Assembly (NCBI GenBank): GCA_947623745.1
Contig: CANQHN010000010.1
Location: 17,576 to 81,575 of the forward strand
Direction of reading: 5' to 3'
Length of the DNA stretch: 64,000 bases
Source of the DNA: an uncultured Oscillospiraceae bacterium
Lineage (GTDB): Bacteria; Bacillota; Clostridia; Oscillospirales; Oscillospiraceae
Part shown: one piece after another, positions 36,728 to 46,633 of the stretch
Layout of the letters: the number at the start of each line of letters is the position of its first letter
Position numbering within the stretch: the stretch's first letter is position 1
Program-made: the position numbers and the translations under genes
Notes under the pieces: generated by a model
Told to the model about the DNA's origin: nothing
What the model saw: the letters and a program-made list of their open reading frames with translations, nothing else
Database searches by the model: none

Positions 36728-36742
36728 ATGACAACTTGTCAT
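36728..36742. promoter_or_regulatory. Putative TetR operator
   Basis: ATGACAA-C-TTGTCAT perfect 7-1-7 palindrome overlapping the expected +1 region. Confidence 0.75.
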
Positions 36743-36764
36743 ATTCCCGGAGAGGAGGGGGACC

Positions 36765-37370
36765 GTGCCAAGCGATACATTTTTCCGGCTGCCGGAGGAG
36801 AAGCGCCGGCGGCTGCTGGCCGCCGCCCAGGCGGAATTTGCCCGGGTGCCCTATGACGAGACCTCCATCAACCGGATCATCCGGGAGGCCGGCATCCCCC
36901 GGGGCAGCTTCTATATGTACTTCCAGGACAAGGAGGATCTGTTCCGCTACCTGCTCAGGGACTACACCGGCTGGATCGGCCAGCAGCTGCTGGAGCTGCT
37001 GCGGCGGGAGGAGGGCGACCTGTTCGCCGCCTTCCGCGGCCTGTTCGACCGGCTCACCGGCCTGGCCGCCGGCTCGGAGGGGGAGCGGATGCGGCAGATC
37101 GCCCAGGTGCTTTGGCGCAACGCCGGGGCCCAGCAGGGGGCGCTGCTGCGCTCCATCAGCCCGCCGGCCCTGGCGGACCCCATTTTGAGCGAGATCGACG
37201 CCAGCCGCCTGTCCCTGGAGCGGGAGGAGGACCTGGAGGAGATCGTACATATCCTCTTCAGCGTGACCATCCCCACCCTGTGCGCCGCGGAGCAGGAGCC
37301 GGCGGCGCTGGTGCGGGAGCACTATCTGGCCCGGCTGGACATCCTCAGCCGGGGTATGGCGGCGCGGTGA
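36765..37370 (+). CDS. TetR-family repressor
   Basis: KRRRLLAAAQAEFARVPYDETSINRIIREAGIPRGSFYMYFQDKEDLFRYLL; GTG start. Confidence 0.88.
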   Translation: MPSDTFFRLPEEKRRRLLAAAQAEFARVPYDETSINRIIREAGIPRGSFYMYFQDKEDLFRYLLRDYTGWIGQQLLELLRREEGDLFAAFRGLFDRLTGLAAGSEGERMRQIAQVLWRNAGAQQGALLRSISPPALADPILSEIDASRLSLEREEDLEEIVHILFSVTIPTLCAAEQEPAALVREHYLARLDILSRGMAAR

Positions 37371-37403
37371 GCGCCAAGAAACGCGCAAAGGAGACTGGAA
37401 CCT

Positions 37404-39035
37404 ATGGAAACTGCACAGCTGACCAACCAGACCCCGGCCCCCCAGGCGGAGGCCCCCGTCCTGGAGGCGCCCAAGAAGAAGCGCCGCTGGCCCAAGTGGG
37501 TGCTGGTGGGCGTGATCGTCCTGGCGGTCCTGTTTTTCACGGTGATCCGCCCCATGATGGGCGCGGGCCAGAGCCTGATCGCCTCCACCTATCTGAGCCA
37601 GCAGGCCCAGATCCGGGATGTGACCGTGTCGGTGAGCAGCACCGGCACCGTGACCCCCATCGACTCCTACACCGTCAACGCCCTGGTCACCGGCGAGGTG
37701 CTGGACGCCCCCTTTGAGGAGGGCGACCGGGTGGAGAAGGGGGCCCTCCTGTACCAGATCGAGGCCGACGACGCCGAGATCGCCGTGGAGCAGGCCCGGC
37801 TCTCCGTCCGGCAGGCCCAGCTCTCCCAGCAGACAGCCAGCGAGAGCCTGAACCCCGCCGCCAACGGCGCGGGGGTGGTACAGAACCTGTACGTGAAGCG
37901 GGGGGACACGGTGAGCGCCGGCACCCCCATCGCCGACATCGCCGACAACTCCACCATGACCGTGGACGTCACCTTCCACAGCATGGACGCGGCGGCCCTG
38001 TCCGTGGGCCAGCAGGCCACGGTGACCATCGACGGCACCCTGGAGACCCTGACGGGTACCATCGAGTCCATCTCCGCCGCCGACCAGGTGGGCCCGGGCG
38101 GCACCCTGCTGCGGCAGGTGAAGGTGCGGGTGACCAACCCCGGCGCCCTCACCGCCGGCACCAGCGCCACCGTCAGCGTGGGGGACATCGACTGCGCCGG
38201 GGGCGGTACCTTCGCGGCTAACCTGAACCAGACCGTGGTGGCCATGACCAGCGGAGAGATCACGGCCCTGAACGTCTCGGTGGGCTCCCCGGTGAAGGAC
38301 GGCACAGTGCTGGCCACCATCGGCGGCACCAGCGCCAGCAGCACCCTGGAGAACGCCTCCATCTCCCTGGAGAACGCCCAGCTGGCCCTCCGGCGGGCGG
38401 AGGATGCCATGGAGAACTACACCATCACCGCGCCCATCTCCGGCACCGTCATTGAGAAGAACTTCAAGGCCGGCGACACCATCGAGAACGCCTCCCTCAC
38501 CGCCGCCGGCGGCCGCCTGGCCCTGATCTACGACATGACCACCCTCACCTTTGAGATGCGCATCGACGAGCTGGACATCAACAAGATCCAGGAGGGGCAG
38601 GAGGTGTCCATCACCTCCGACGCTGTGGAGGGGGCCACCTTCTCCGGCGTGGTGGACAAGATCAGCATCAACGGCACCACCGTCAGCGGCCGGACCACCT
38701 ACCCCATCACCGTGAACATCCTGGACCCCGGCGACCTGAAGCCCGGCATGAACGTGTCCGCCGACGTGATCGTGGAGCGGGTGGGCCAGGTGCTCACCGT
38801 CCCCGTGGAGGCGGTGAACCGGGGCAGCGAGAAGCCCTACGTCCTGGTGGCCGGCGAGGGTGCTCTGGACAAGGACGGCAATCTGTCCGACCCCAACCGC
38901 CTGGAGCGCCGGGAGGTTACCCTGGGCCGCAACGACGACAGCTTTATCGAGATCGTGGACGGCCTGTCCGAGGGGGAGCAGGTGTTCTGGCTCAACGAGG
39001 TCACCAACCCCCTCGCCGCCATGATGGGGATGTGA
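37404..39035 (+). CDS. HlyD/MacA-like efflux adaptor with extra barrel-sandwich segment
   Basis: N-terminal TM; PIDSYTVNALVTGEVLDAPFEEGDRVEKGALLYQIE; second set ITAPISGTVIEKNFKAGDTI; C-terminal YVLVAGEG..RREVTLG. Confidence 0.85.
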   Translation: METAQLTNQTPAPQAEAPVLEAPKKKRRWPKWVLVGVIVLAVLFFTVIRPMMGAGQSLIASTYLSQQAQIRDVTVSVSSTGTVTPIDSYTVNALVTGEVLDAPFEEGDRVEKGALLYQIEADDAEIAVEQARLSVRQAQLSQQTASESLNPAANGAGVVQNLYVKRGDTVSAGTPIADIADNSTMTVDVTFHSMDAAALSVGQQATVTIDGTLETLTGTIESISAADQVGPGGTLLRQVKVRVTNPGALTAGTSATVSVGDIDCAGGGTFAANLNQTVVAMTSGEITALNVSVGSPVKDGTVLATIGGTSASSTLENASISLENAQLALRRAEDAMENYTITAPISGTVIEKNFKAGDTIENASLTAAGGRLALIYDMTTLTFEMRIDELDINKIQEGQEVSITSDAVEGATFSGVVDKISINGTTVSGRTTYPITVNILDPGDLKPGMNVSADVIVERVGQVLTVPVEAVNRGSEKPYVLVAGEGALDKDGNLSDPNRLERREVTLGRNDDSFIEIVDGLSEGEQVFWLNEVTNPLAAMMGM

Positions 39036-39039
39036 GCCC

Positions 39040-39783
39040 ATGGGACACCTGATCGAATTCAGACAGGTATACAAGATATACCAGATGGGGGACACCGCCG
39101 TCCACGCCCTGGACGGGGTGGACATCACCATCGACAAGGGGGAGTTCGTGGCCATCGTGGGCCAGTCGGGCTCCGGCAAGTCCACCGCCATGAACATCAT
39201 CGGCTGCCTGGACGTGCCCACCCGGGGGCAGTACTTCCTGGGGGGCACCGACGTGTCCACCATGGACGACGACCAGCAGGCGGTCATCCGCAACAAGATG
39301 CTGGGGTTCATCTTCCAGCAGTACAACCTGATTCCCAAGCTCAACGTGCTGGAGAACGTGGAGCTGCCCCTGCTCTACGCCGGCGTGCCGGAGCGGGAGC
39401 GCCGGGAGCGGGCGCGCTCCGCGCTGGAGCGGGTGGGCCTGGCGGACAAGAGCAAAAATCTGCCCAGCCAGCTCTCCGGCGGCCAGCAGCAGCGGGTGTC
39501 CATCGCCCGGGCCCTGGCCGGCAGCCCCTCGGTCATCCTGGCCGACGAGCCCACCGGCGCCCTGGACTCCCGCACCGGCCGGGAGGTGCTCCACTTCCTC
39601 AAGCAGCTCAACCGGGAGGGGGACACGGTGGTGCTCATCACCCACGACAACTCCATCGCCGTCATGGCCGACCGGATCATCCGCCTCCAGGACGGGAAGG
39701 TCATCTACGACGGGGACGCCCACGACCCCCGGGCCGTGGTCCAGCCCCACCTGCCCGGCGAGGATGAGGAGGTGGGGGCCTGA
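39040..39783 (+). CDS. MacB/LolD-type ABC transporter ATPase
   Basis: [53 protein letters not shown]. Confidence 0.93.
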   Translation: MGHLIEFRQVYKIYQMGDTAVHALDGVDITIDKGEFVAIVGQSGSGKSTAMNIIGCLDVPTRGQYFLGGTDVSTMDDDQQAVIRNKMLGFIFQQYNLIPKLNVLENVELPLLYAGVPERERRERARSALERVGLADKSKNLPSQLSGGQQQRVSIARALAGSPSVILADEPTGALDSRTGREVLHFLKQLNREGDTVVLITHDNSIAVMADRIIRLQDGKVIYDGDAHDPRAVVQPHLPGEDEEVGA

Positions 39784-40979
39784 TGGGCATCAAGCAGTCC
39801 TTCCTGCTGGCGCTGAAATCCCTGGCGGTGAGCAAGGTGCGGGCCCTGCTGACCATGCTGGGCATCATCATCGGCGTGGCCGCCGTCATCGTCATCATCT
39901 CCCTGGGCGACGGGATGCAGAAGATGATGAACGACCAGTTCGAGTCCCTGGGCGCCAACCTGATCCAGGTGTCGGTGTGGGGCTCCGGCTCCTCCCGCAG
40001 CGTGGCCCCGGAGGACATGTACAAGCTGGTGGCCGACAACCCGGACTACCTGCGGGCGGTGAGCCCCTACGTGCAGGTCAGCGGCGTGTCGGTGCGCTCC
40101 ACCCGGGAGGCCTTCACCCCCGGCTCCATCCTGGGAGTCAGCGAGGACTACGACTCCATCCGGGGCATGACTCTGAGCCAGGGCCGCTTTTTACAGTATG
40201 TGGACGTGCTGCGCCAGCAGAAGGTGTGCGTGGTGGGGTCCTACGTGAACAAAGAGTACTTTGACGGCCAGGCCGTGGGCCAGCAGCTCAGCATCGGCGG
40301 CTACACCTATATAGTGGTGGGGGTGCTCTCCGAATCCGCCGAGTCCCGGAAGGGCACCGATGACGACCAGATTGTCCTGCCCTACACCAACGCCATGTCC
40401 CTGGCCGGCAGCCGGGTGTCCGCCTATATGTTCACCGGCGCGGACAAGGACACCGCCAGCGTCTCCCGCACCATCATTGAGAAACGGCTGGAGAAGATAT
40501 TCGGGGACGACGACTACTTCATGGTCATCACCTCCGCGGAGATGCTGGACATCATGAACACCATGATGAACACCATGATGGTGGTGCTGGTGGCCATCGC
40601 CGCCATCTCCCTGCTGGTGGGCGGCATCGGAATCATGAACATCATGCTGGTCTCGGTGTCCGAGCGCACCCGGGAGATCGGCATCCGAAAGTCCCTGGGG
40701 GCCAAGCGGCGGGACATCCGCTCCCAGTTCATCATCGAGGCGGGCACCACCTCCGCCATCGGCGGGGTCATCGGCATCGGCTTCGGCCTGCTGGCGGCAA
40801 ATGTGGCCGGGACGCTCATCTCCGGCCTGGACGGGGCGGAGGGCTTTGCCGCCGTGCCCTCCCTGGGGGCCATCGCCCTGGCCTTCGGCGTGTCGGTGGG
40901 GGTGGGGGTGCTGTTCGGCTACCTCCCCGCCAACAAGGCCGCAAAGCTCAACCCCATCGACGCGCTGCGCTATGATTGA
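39783..40979 (+). CDS. MacB/FtsX-type ABC permease
   Basis: SFLLALKSLAVSKVRALLTMLGIIIGVAAVIVIISLGDGMQ...GGIGIMNIMLVSVSERTREIGIRKSLGAKRRDI. Confidence 0.93.
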   Translation: MGIKQSFLLALKSLAVSKVRALLTMLGIIIGVAAVIVIISLGDGMQKMMNDQFESLGANLIQVSVWGSGSSRSVAPEDMYKLVADNPDYLRAVSPYVQVSGVSVRSTREAFTPGSILGVSEDYDSIRGMTLSQGRFLQYVDVLRQQKVCVVGSYVNKEYFDGQAVGQQLSIGGYTYIVVGVLSESAESRKGTDDDQIVLPYTNAMSLAGSRVSAYMFTGADKDTASVSRTIIEKRLEKIFGDDDYFMVITSAEMLDIMNTMMNTMMVVLVAIAAISLLVGGIGIMNIMLVSVSERTREIGIRKSLGAKRRDIRSQFIIEAGTTSAIGGVIGIGFGLLAANVAGTLISGLDGAEGFAAVPSLGAIALAFGVSVGVGVLFGYLPANKAAKLNPIDALRYD

Positions 40980-41028
40980 GCCCCTCCGCCTGGAGGACAA
41001 ACATCACCCAAGCAAAGGAGTAGTTGTT

Positions 41029-42891
41029 ATGAGACGACGCATCTTATCCGCTCTGCTCGCCGCCGTCATGCTCTCGGCGCTGGCCCTGCCCATCTCCGCC
41101 GCCGGGACGGCGGACCAGACAGAGGTGGCCGAGGTCATCGGGGCGCTGAACATCATGGTGGGCGACGAGACCGGCAGCCTGAACCTGGGCAAGACCGTCA
41201 CCCGGGCGGAGTTTATCACCATGGCGGTGAAGGCCACGCCCCAGGGCGACCAGGTGGGGGAGGCCTCCGTGTCCCCCTACCCCGACGTGCCCCGGAAGCA
41301 CTGGGCCGCCGGCTTTGTCCAGGCGGGGGTCCGGGCCGGGCTCATCACCGGCTACCTGGACGGCACCTTCCGGCCCAATAACCAGATCACCCTGGCCGAA
41401 GGCGTCACCATCGTTCTGAAGCTGCTGGGCTACACCAGCGCGGACTTCTCCGGGGCCTACCCCACCGCCCAGATGGCCCTGGGCGGCACCCTGGGCCTGA
41501 CGGACGGTCTGAACGCCAAAAACTCCGGCGATATCCTCACCCGGCGGGATGCCATGTACCTGTTCTACAACCTGCTCTCCGCCCGCACCACCTCCGGTCA
41601 GTACTACCTGACAACCCTGGGCTACTCCGTCACCGCCTCGGGCGAGGTGGACCGCACGGCGCTGATGGGCCAGGTGATGGACGGCCCCATCGTGGCCGGT
41701 GACGGCTGGCGGGATCAGATCCCCTTCGACATGTCCGGCGCCAGCGTGATTCGCGCCGGCCAGAGCGCCGGAGTGGGTGATATCCAGAGCGGCGATCTGA
41801 TCTACTGGAACGAGGGAATGCGCCGGCTGTGGGTGTACACCGACCGGCTCACCGGGCTGATCCAGGCCCTGTCCCCCTCCTCCGCCTCCCCCACCTCTGT
41901 GACGGTGGCGGGGCGTACTTACGCCATTGAGACCGACGCGGCCACCTACCAGCTGTCCGACATGGGCGGCCGCCGCCTGGGGGACACCGTGACCCTGGTG
42001 CTGGGCCGGAACGGCGGCGTGGCCGCCGTGGTGGACCCGGTGGTGGGCGAGCAGTCCAAGGTGGGCATGGTCACTGCGGTGAGCAGGGCCAGCTACGCCG
42101 ACGACCCGGTCAACTCCCACTATGACGACACCGTCACCGTCCTGGCCACCGACGGGAACACGTACAGCTACCAGTGGACCACCCGCTACTTTGAGGCGGG
42201 CGACCTGGTGAAAGCGGTGGTGGCGGACGACGGCACGCTGACCCTGAAGCGCCTGTCCAAGACCGGCCTGACCGGGCATGTGCCCGCCGACGGCTCCGCC
42301 GTGGGCAGCCGGCCGATGGCCGCCGATGTGGAGATCATGGACACCTACGGGGAGACGGGCATCCGCGTATTCCCCAGCCGCCTGGGCGGGGCCAGCCTGA
42401 CCAAGGAGAACGTGCTCTACTACGACACCAACCCCCAGGGCGAGATCCAGCACCTGATTTTGAAGGAGTACACCGGGGACATGCACCAGTACGGCATCAT
42501 GACCAAGGTGGTGGACATGACCGCGGGGATGAATGTGGCGGCCAGCTACACCATGGAGCTGAACGGACAGAAGGTGTCCTTCGTCTCCCAGGGGATCAAA
42601 TACGCGGTGCAGGAGGGCCCCTTCTTGCTCAAGGGGAGTGTGAGCAGTCCGGACCGCATCTACCAGCTCAAATCCTCCCCTGTGGAGCGTATCAGCGGCG
42701 GTGTGATCCAGGCGGACGGGCTGAGCTTCACCATCTTCGACACCATGCAGGTCTATGAGTACCGGGACAACGGGTACTACCTGTCCAACCTGGACCGGGT
42801 GACCCGGGAGGGCTACACCAAGCTCACCGTCTGGTATGACAAGACCCAGAGCCAGGGCGGCTGCGCCAGGATCCTGGTGGCCAAGCCCTGA
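41029..42891 (+). CDS. SLH-domain secreted protein
   Basis: Signal peptide MRRRILSALLAAVMLSALALPISAAG; SLH repeats VTRAEFITMAVKATP, FRPNNQITLAEGVTIVLKLLGY, LTRRDAMYLFYNLL. Confidence 0.82.
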   Translation: MRRRILSALLAAVMLSALALPISAAGTADQTEVAEVIGALNIMVGDETGSLNLGKTVTRAEFITMAVKATPQGDQVGEASVSPYPDVPRKHWAAGFVQAGVRAGLITGYLDGTFRPNNQITLAEGVTIVLKLLGYTSADFSGAYPTAQMALGGTLGLTDGLNAKNSGDILTRRDAMYLFYNLLSARTTSGQYYLTTLGYSVTASGEVDRTALMGQVMDGPIVAGDGWRDQIPFDMSGASVIRAGQSAGVGDIQSGDLIYWNEGMRRLWVYTDRLTGLIQALSPSSASPTSVTVAGRTYAIETDAATYQLSDMGGRRLGDTVTLVLGRNGGVAAVVDPVVGEQSKVGMVTAVSRASYADDPVNSHYDDTVTVLATDGNTYSYQWTTRYFEAGDLVKAVVADDGTLTLKRLSKTGLTGHVPADGSAVGSRPMAADVEIMDTYGETGIRVFPSRLGGASLTKENVLYYDTNPQGEIQHLILKEYTGDMHQYGIMTKVVDMTAGMNVAASYTMELNGQKVSFVSQGIKYAVQEGPFLLKGSVSSPDRIYQLKSSPVERISGGVIQADGLSFTIFDTMQVYEYRDNGYYLSNLDRVTREGYTKLTVWYDKTQSQGGCARILVAKP

Positions 42892-42909
42892 CACAGCGCA
42901 GAAAATAAG

Positions 42910-42953
42910 AGCCCCGCGGGGAACGGTTCCCCGCGGGGCTCTTTTCTTTTGCA
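42910..42953. terminator. Bidirectional intrinsic terminator
   Basis: aagagccccgcgggg aacggtt ccccgcggggctctttt. Confidence 0.9.
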
Positions 42954-42954
42954 G

Positions 42955-44373
42955 TTATGCCTGAACAGCAGGGGCCAGGCAGAGGGTGAGGTCCGCCTCG
43001 GTCACGGTGTAACCCAGCAGGTTTGCCGCATCCTCCAGCGGGACCATCAGATCCTGGCCCTGGAGGAAGCAGGCGCAGCCAAGGACCTGATCTTCGCCGT
43101 CCAGGACACAGCGGGCCTGCCGCGGGGTGAGGGCCAGGGTGCTGCCGCCGGAGGCGGCCAGGACGGCGCCGCCGTCCTCCGTCCGGGTGCAGGTCATCCC
43201 CAGCGCGCCGGCCAGATCGGAGGCGGAGAGGAAGTAGGTCCCGTCCAGGCGCAGCGGGGCGCGCTGGAGCTGTTTAGTCTGGCCCTCCACGGAGAGGGAC
43301 CGAGCCCCCTTGACCTCCCCGGTGGGCCGGGTGGCCATGTACTCGTCGTAGGTCAGGCCGCTCTCGGTGATCTCCTTGGCCAGCTCCAGGCCCACGTAGC
43401 GGTAGTGCCAGGGCTCGAAGGTGAAGCCGGTGATGGCCTTCTTCCCCTCGGGGTAGCGCAGGATGAAGCCGTACTCCCAGCAGTGGGTGGTCAGCCAGCG
43501 GTACTGGGCGGTACGCTCAAAGTGGGCGGAGATGCGGGAGACGTTGATATCCGCCGCCAAGCCGGTCTGGTGCTCGGAGAAGCCGGCCCGGGCGGAGTAG
43601 GTGTCCGCCGAGGCCCGGCCGTTGCGGCTGACGTAGCTCTGGTATAGGCTCTTCTGGTAGGAGTAGGAGCGGTAGACCGACACGGCGTACAGCCGCAGCC
43701 CGTCGGCCTTGGCGGCGTCCACCATCTGGGTGAAGTGCTCATAGGCTGTGGGTTCCATCCGCGCATTGCTGAACCCGGCATACTGGGGGGCCATTTTGAC
43801 CAGCTCCGGCTCGAAATCGCTGCTCAAAACGTGGAACTTGTTCACCAGCACGTCGGTGGCGTTGGGGTCCTGCACCTCGTCATAAGCGCTGTAAAAGGGC
43901 TGGTCCAGGCCGATATTCACATAGGTGACCACCGTCTCGGCGGACAGCTCCGGGTTGGCCTGGCCGTAGTCCAGGCAGCGCTCCAGCAGCTCGGCGCGGA
44001 AGTAGGGCAGGGAAACGTACCGGACCGCCCGGGCGTCGTAGGGGTGGTCCAGCAGCGGCTGGACGGACACCGATCCCAGGTTGGAGAAGATCTGGTCGAT
44101 CTCCGCCTGGGAGTAGCCGTGGGCCGCCAGCTTGGGGGCGTCCCGCAGGTAGACCACAGCCGGGGAGGGGCTGCTGGGGACGGCGGCGGGCTGCTGCGGA
44201 GCGGGCTCCGGAGCAGCCGGCGCGCTGGATACGGCCGCCTGGACGGCCCCGGCCTGTTCCTCCCGGACGGCGTAGGCCCGGGCCTGGAAGGCGGGGTGTA
44301 CGGCGGCCGCCGCGGCCAGGGCCAGTCCCAGGGCACAGACAGCCCCCGCGCGGGGAAGTGAAAATTTGGACAT
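42955..44373 (-). CDS. M15 (VanY-like) D-alanyl-D-alanine carboxypeptidase with C-terminal copper-amine-oxidase-N-like domain
   Basis: SVYRSYSYQKSLYQSYVSRNG..AGFSEHQTGLAADI...GFTFEPWHYRYVG; C-term DGTYFLSASDLAGALG...LMVPLEDAANLLGY. Confidence 0.85.
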   Translation of the reverse strand: MSKFSLPRAGAVCALGLALAAAAAVHPAFQARAYAVREEQAGAVQAAVSSAPAAPEPAPQQPAAVPSSPSPAVVYLRDAPKLAAHGYSQAEIDQIFSNLGSVSVQPLLDHPYDARAVRYVSLPYFRAELLERCLDYGQANPELSAETVVTYVNIGLDQPFYSAYDEVQDPNATDVLVNKFHVLSSDFEPELVKMAPQYAGFSNARMEPTAYEHFTQMVDAAKADGLRLYAVSVYRSYSYQKSLYQSYVSRNGRASADTYSARAGFSEHQTGLAADINVSRISAHFERTAQYRWLTTHCWEYGFILRYPEGKKAITGFTFEPWHYRYVGLELAKEITESGLTYDEYMATRPTGEVKGARSLSVEGQTKQLQRAPLRLDGTYFLSASDLAGALGMTCTRTEDGGAVLAASGGSTLALTPRQARCVLDGEDQVLGCACFLQGQDLMVPLEDAANLLGYTVTEADLTLCLAPAVQA

Positions 44374-44406
44374 GGACGTCTCTCCTATGTACAAAAGGGA
44401 TGGACT

Positions 44407-45075
44407 TCAGGATACGCGGCGGCACTGCTGGGCGAACCAGCGCAGGATGGGCGCGCCGTCGGCGGTGTCCGGGCGGCGGAAGTCCCCGGACATGCGCTCG
44501 GGGTGGAACTGCACCCCCAGAACAGGCAGCTCCCGGTGCTCCAGCACCTCGGGGAGACCGCCCTCGCTCCAGGCGGTGGGGACGAGGCCGGCCCCCACGC
44601 GGTCCACCGCCTGGTGGTGGGCGCTGTTGACGCAGAAGCGGGGGCCGTACAGGCGGAAGATCAGACTGCCGGGGGCGGTGCGCAGGGGGTGGACCAGGTC
44701 GTGCTCCGACCGGCCGTGAAAGGGAAGGACCTGGGGCGGCAGGTTCTGGATCAGGGTGCCGCCCAGGGAGATATTGAGCATCTGAACGCCCCGGCAGATG
44801 CCCAGAATGGGCCGCCGGGCGGCCAGAAAGGTCCGCAGCAGGGCCAGCTCCGCGGCGTCCCGGACCGGGTCAGGGGGATCGGAGCCCCGGTTTTCCTGGC
44901 CGAACAGGGCACTGTCCGGGTCGCCCCCGCCGCACAGCACAAGGCCGGCGCAGCTCAGGTCGGGAGCGGGACAATATCCCCCCGCGGGGGTCAGTCCGGC
45001 CCGGCGCAGGGCCGCCTCGTAGTTGGCCGCGCCGCCGGGGTCGCAGGAGAGCAGGACGCGGGGCGCAGGACTCAT
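44407..45075 (-). CDS. Class I glutamine amidotransferase / gamma-glutamyl hydrolase-like (peptidase C26)
   Basis: LVLCGGGDPDSALFG, RRPILGICRGVQMLNISLGGTLIQNL, GVQFHPERM. Confidence 0.87.
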   Translation of the reverse strand: MSPAPRVLLSCDPGGAANYEAALRRAGLTPAGGYCPAPDLSCAGLVLCGGGDPDSALFGQENRGSDPPDPVRDAAELALLRTFLAARRPILGICRGVQMLNISLGGTLIQNLPPQVLPFHGRSEHDLVHPLRTAPGSLIFRLYGPRFCVNSAHHQAVDRVGAGLVPTAWSEGGLPEVLEHRELPVLGVQFHPERMSGDFRRPDTADGAPILRWFAQQCRRVS

Positions 45076-45722
45076 TCAGCGCGCTCCGGGGCGGGGGCGG
45101 TCTTGTCCAGATGGGCCCGGCGCTGGAGGAGCAGGTCAGTGATCAGGTCCACCGCGCCGTCCACCCCCACGGTGGAGGAGTTGATGGTCAGGTCATACTG
45201 GCGCATGGCGCCCCAGACCCGGCCGGTGTAGTAGTTGTAGTAGTTGGCCCGGCCCCGGTCGGCCTTGTTGATGCGCTCGCTGATGCCCTCGGGGCTCAGG
45301 TGGTAGTCGTTGACGCACCGGGCGGCCCGGTCCTCCAGGTCGGCGTGGATGAACACCTTCACGCAGTCGGGGCGGTCCCCCAGCACATAGTCGCTGCAGC
45401 GGCCCACCACGATGCAGTCGCCGCTGTCGGCCAGCTCCCGGATGACCTCCGCCTGGGCGAAAAAGGCCTGGTGGCTGACGGGGACGCCGTGGCTGACGAA
45501 GCTGGGGGAACCGATGCCGGTCGGGGCGACGTTCAAATGGAAGCGGCTGCGGGCGCGCTCCTCCGCCCGGGCGATGAAGTCGGGGGAGAGGCCGCTTTTT
45601 TCCGCGGTCTTTTGGATGATGGTGCGGTCGTAGCAGGGGATCCCCAGCTTGGCCGCCAGCTTTTTGCCGATGAGGCGGCCGCCGCTGCCAAATTCACGGC
45701 TGATGGATATAACGTAACTCAT
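45072..45722 (-). CDS. Cytidylate kinase-like protein
   Basis: MSYVISISREFGSGGRLIGKKLAAKLGIPCYDR...IVVGRCSDYVLGDRPDCVKVFIHADLEDRAARC; 4-bp overlap with downstream gene. Confidence 0.87.
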   Translation of the reverse strand: MSYVISISREFGSGGRLIGKKLAAKLGIPCYDRTIIQKTAEKSGLSPDFIARAEERARSRFHLNVAPTGIGSPSFVSHGVPVSHQAFFAQAEVIRELADSGDCIVVGRCSDYVLGDRPDCVKVFIHADLEDRAARCVNDYHLSPEGISERINKADRGRANYYNYYTGRVWGAMRQYDLTINSSTVGVDGAVDLITDLLLQRRAHLDKTAPAPERAE

Positions 45723-45891
45723 GCAATCACCTGCTTTTTGAGAGCGATGGGGCCGCAAATGCGGCCGGGATGAAACGATACCAATTTCATTATAGCGCTG
45801 TCCGGCGGAAATGACAATAAAAAATTGTGTGAAAAATCCGCCGGACTGCCCCATAGGGCGGGAGAAAGTGATTTCCTTTTCCGTCCGCCTG

Positions 45892-45900
45892 TGGTATAAT
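45892..45900 (+). promoter_or_regulatory. Extended -10 promoter for MBL-fold gene
   Basis: TGGTATAAT. Confidence 0.55.
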
Positions 45901-45953
45901 ATCCTTACATTTATACTATTTGAATCATCTGAATCAATGAAACGGAGGGACTC

Positions 45954-46568
45954 ATGATGAAACTGACTTGGCATGGACACTCCTGCTTCACCCTGGAGGC
46001 GGGGGGCTGCACGGTGGCGCTGGACCCCTACGGGGACGGCTCCGTCCCCGGCTACGCCCCGCTGGCGCTGACCGCCGACGCCGTCCTGTGCAGCCATGAG
46101 CACGGGGACCACGGCGCGCGGGACAAGGTGACCCTGTCCGGGAAGGGCTGCTCCATCCCGGTGGAGGAGATCCACACCTTCCACGACCCGGAGCGGGGCG
46201 CTCTGCGGGGGCCCAATATCATCCGCATCTTCTCCGCCGAGGGGATGAAGGTGGCCCACCTGGGCGACCTGGGCTGTGAGCTGGAGCCGGAGCAGAAGGA
46301 GAAGCTCAAGGGCCTGGACGCGGTGCTCATCCCCGTGGGCGGGCACTTCACCATCGACGCCAAACAGGCCAAGGCCCTGGTGGACGAGCTCAAGCCCCGG
46401 GTGGTGGTGCCCATGCACTACCGTTGGCCGGGCCACGGCTACGGCGTGATCGGGCCGCTGGAGGACTACCTGGAGCTGTGCGGCGACGCGGTGAAGTACG
46501 AGGGGAACACCCTGGAGCTGACCAGGGACACCCCGGCGCAGACGGCGGTGCTGACCTACCTGGGCTGA
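45954..46568 (+). CDS. MBL-fold metal-dependent hydrolase (UPF0173-like)
   Basis: MKLTWHGHSCFTLEAGGCTVALDPYGDG...LCSHEHGDHGARDKV...PMHYRWPGHGY. Confidence 0.88.
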   Translation: MMKLTWHGHSCFTLEAGGCTVALDPYGDGSVPGYAPLALTADAVLCSHEHGDHGARDKVTLSGKGCSIPVEEIHTFHDPERGALRGPNIIRIFSAEGMKVAHLGDLGCELEPEQKEKLKGLDAVLIPVGGHFTIDAKQAKALVDELKPRVVVPMHYRWPGHGYGVIGPLEDYLELCGDAVKYEGNTLELTRDTPAQTAVLTYLG

Positions 46569-46589
46569 TTTGAGAGAAATGCAAAAAAG

Positions 46590-46626
46590 AGAGGGAGCCG
46601 GATATCCGGCTCCCTCTCTTTTTTGA
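46590..46626. terminator. Bidirectional intrinsic terminator
   Basis: aaaaaagagagggagccggatatccggctccctctctttttt. Confidence 0.92.
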
Positions 46627-46633
46627 GATTGGA

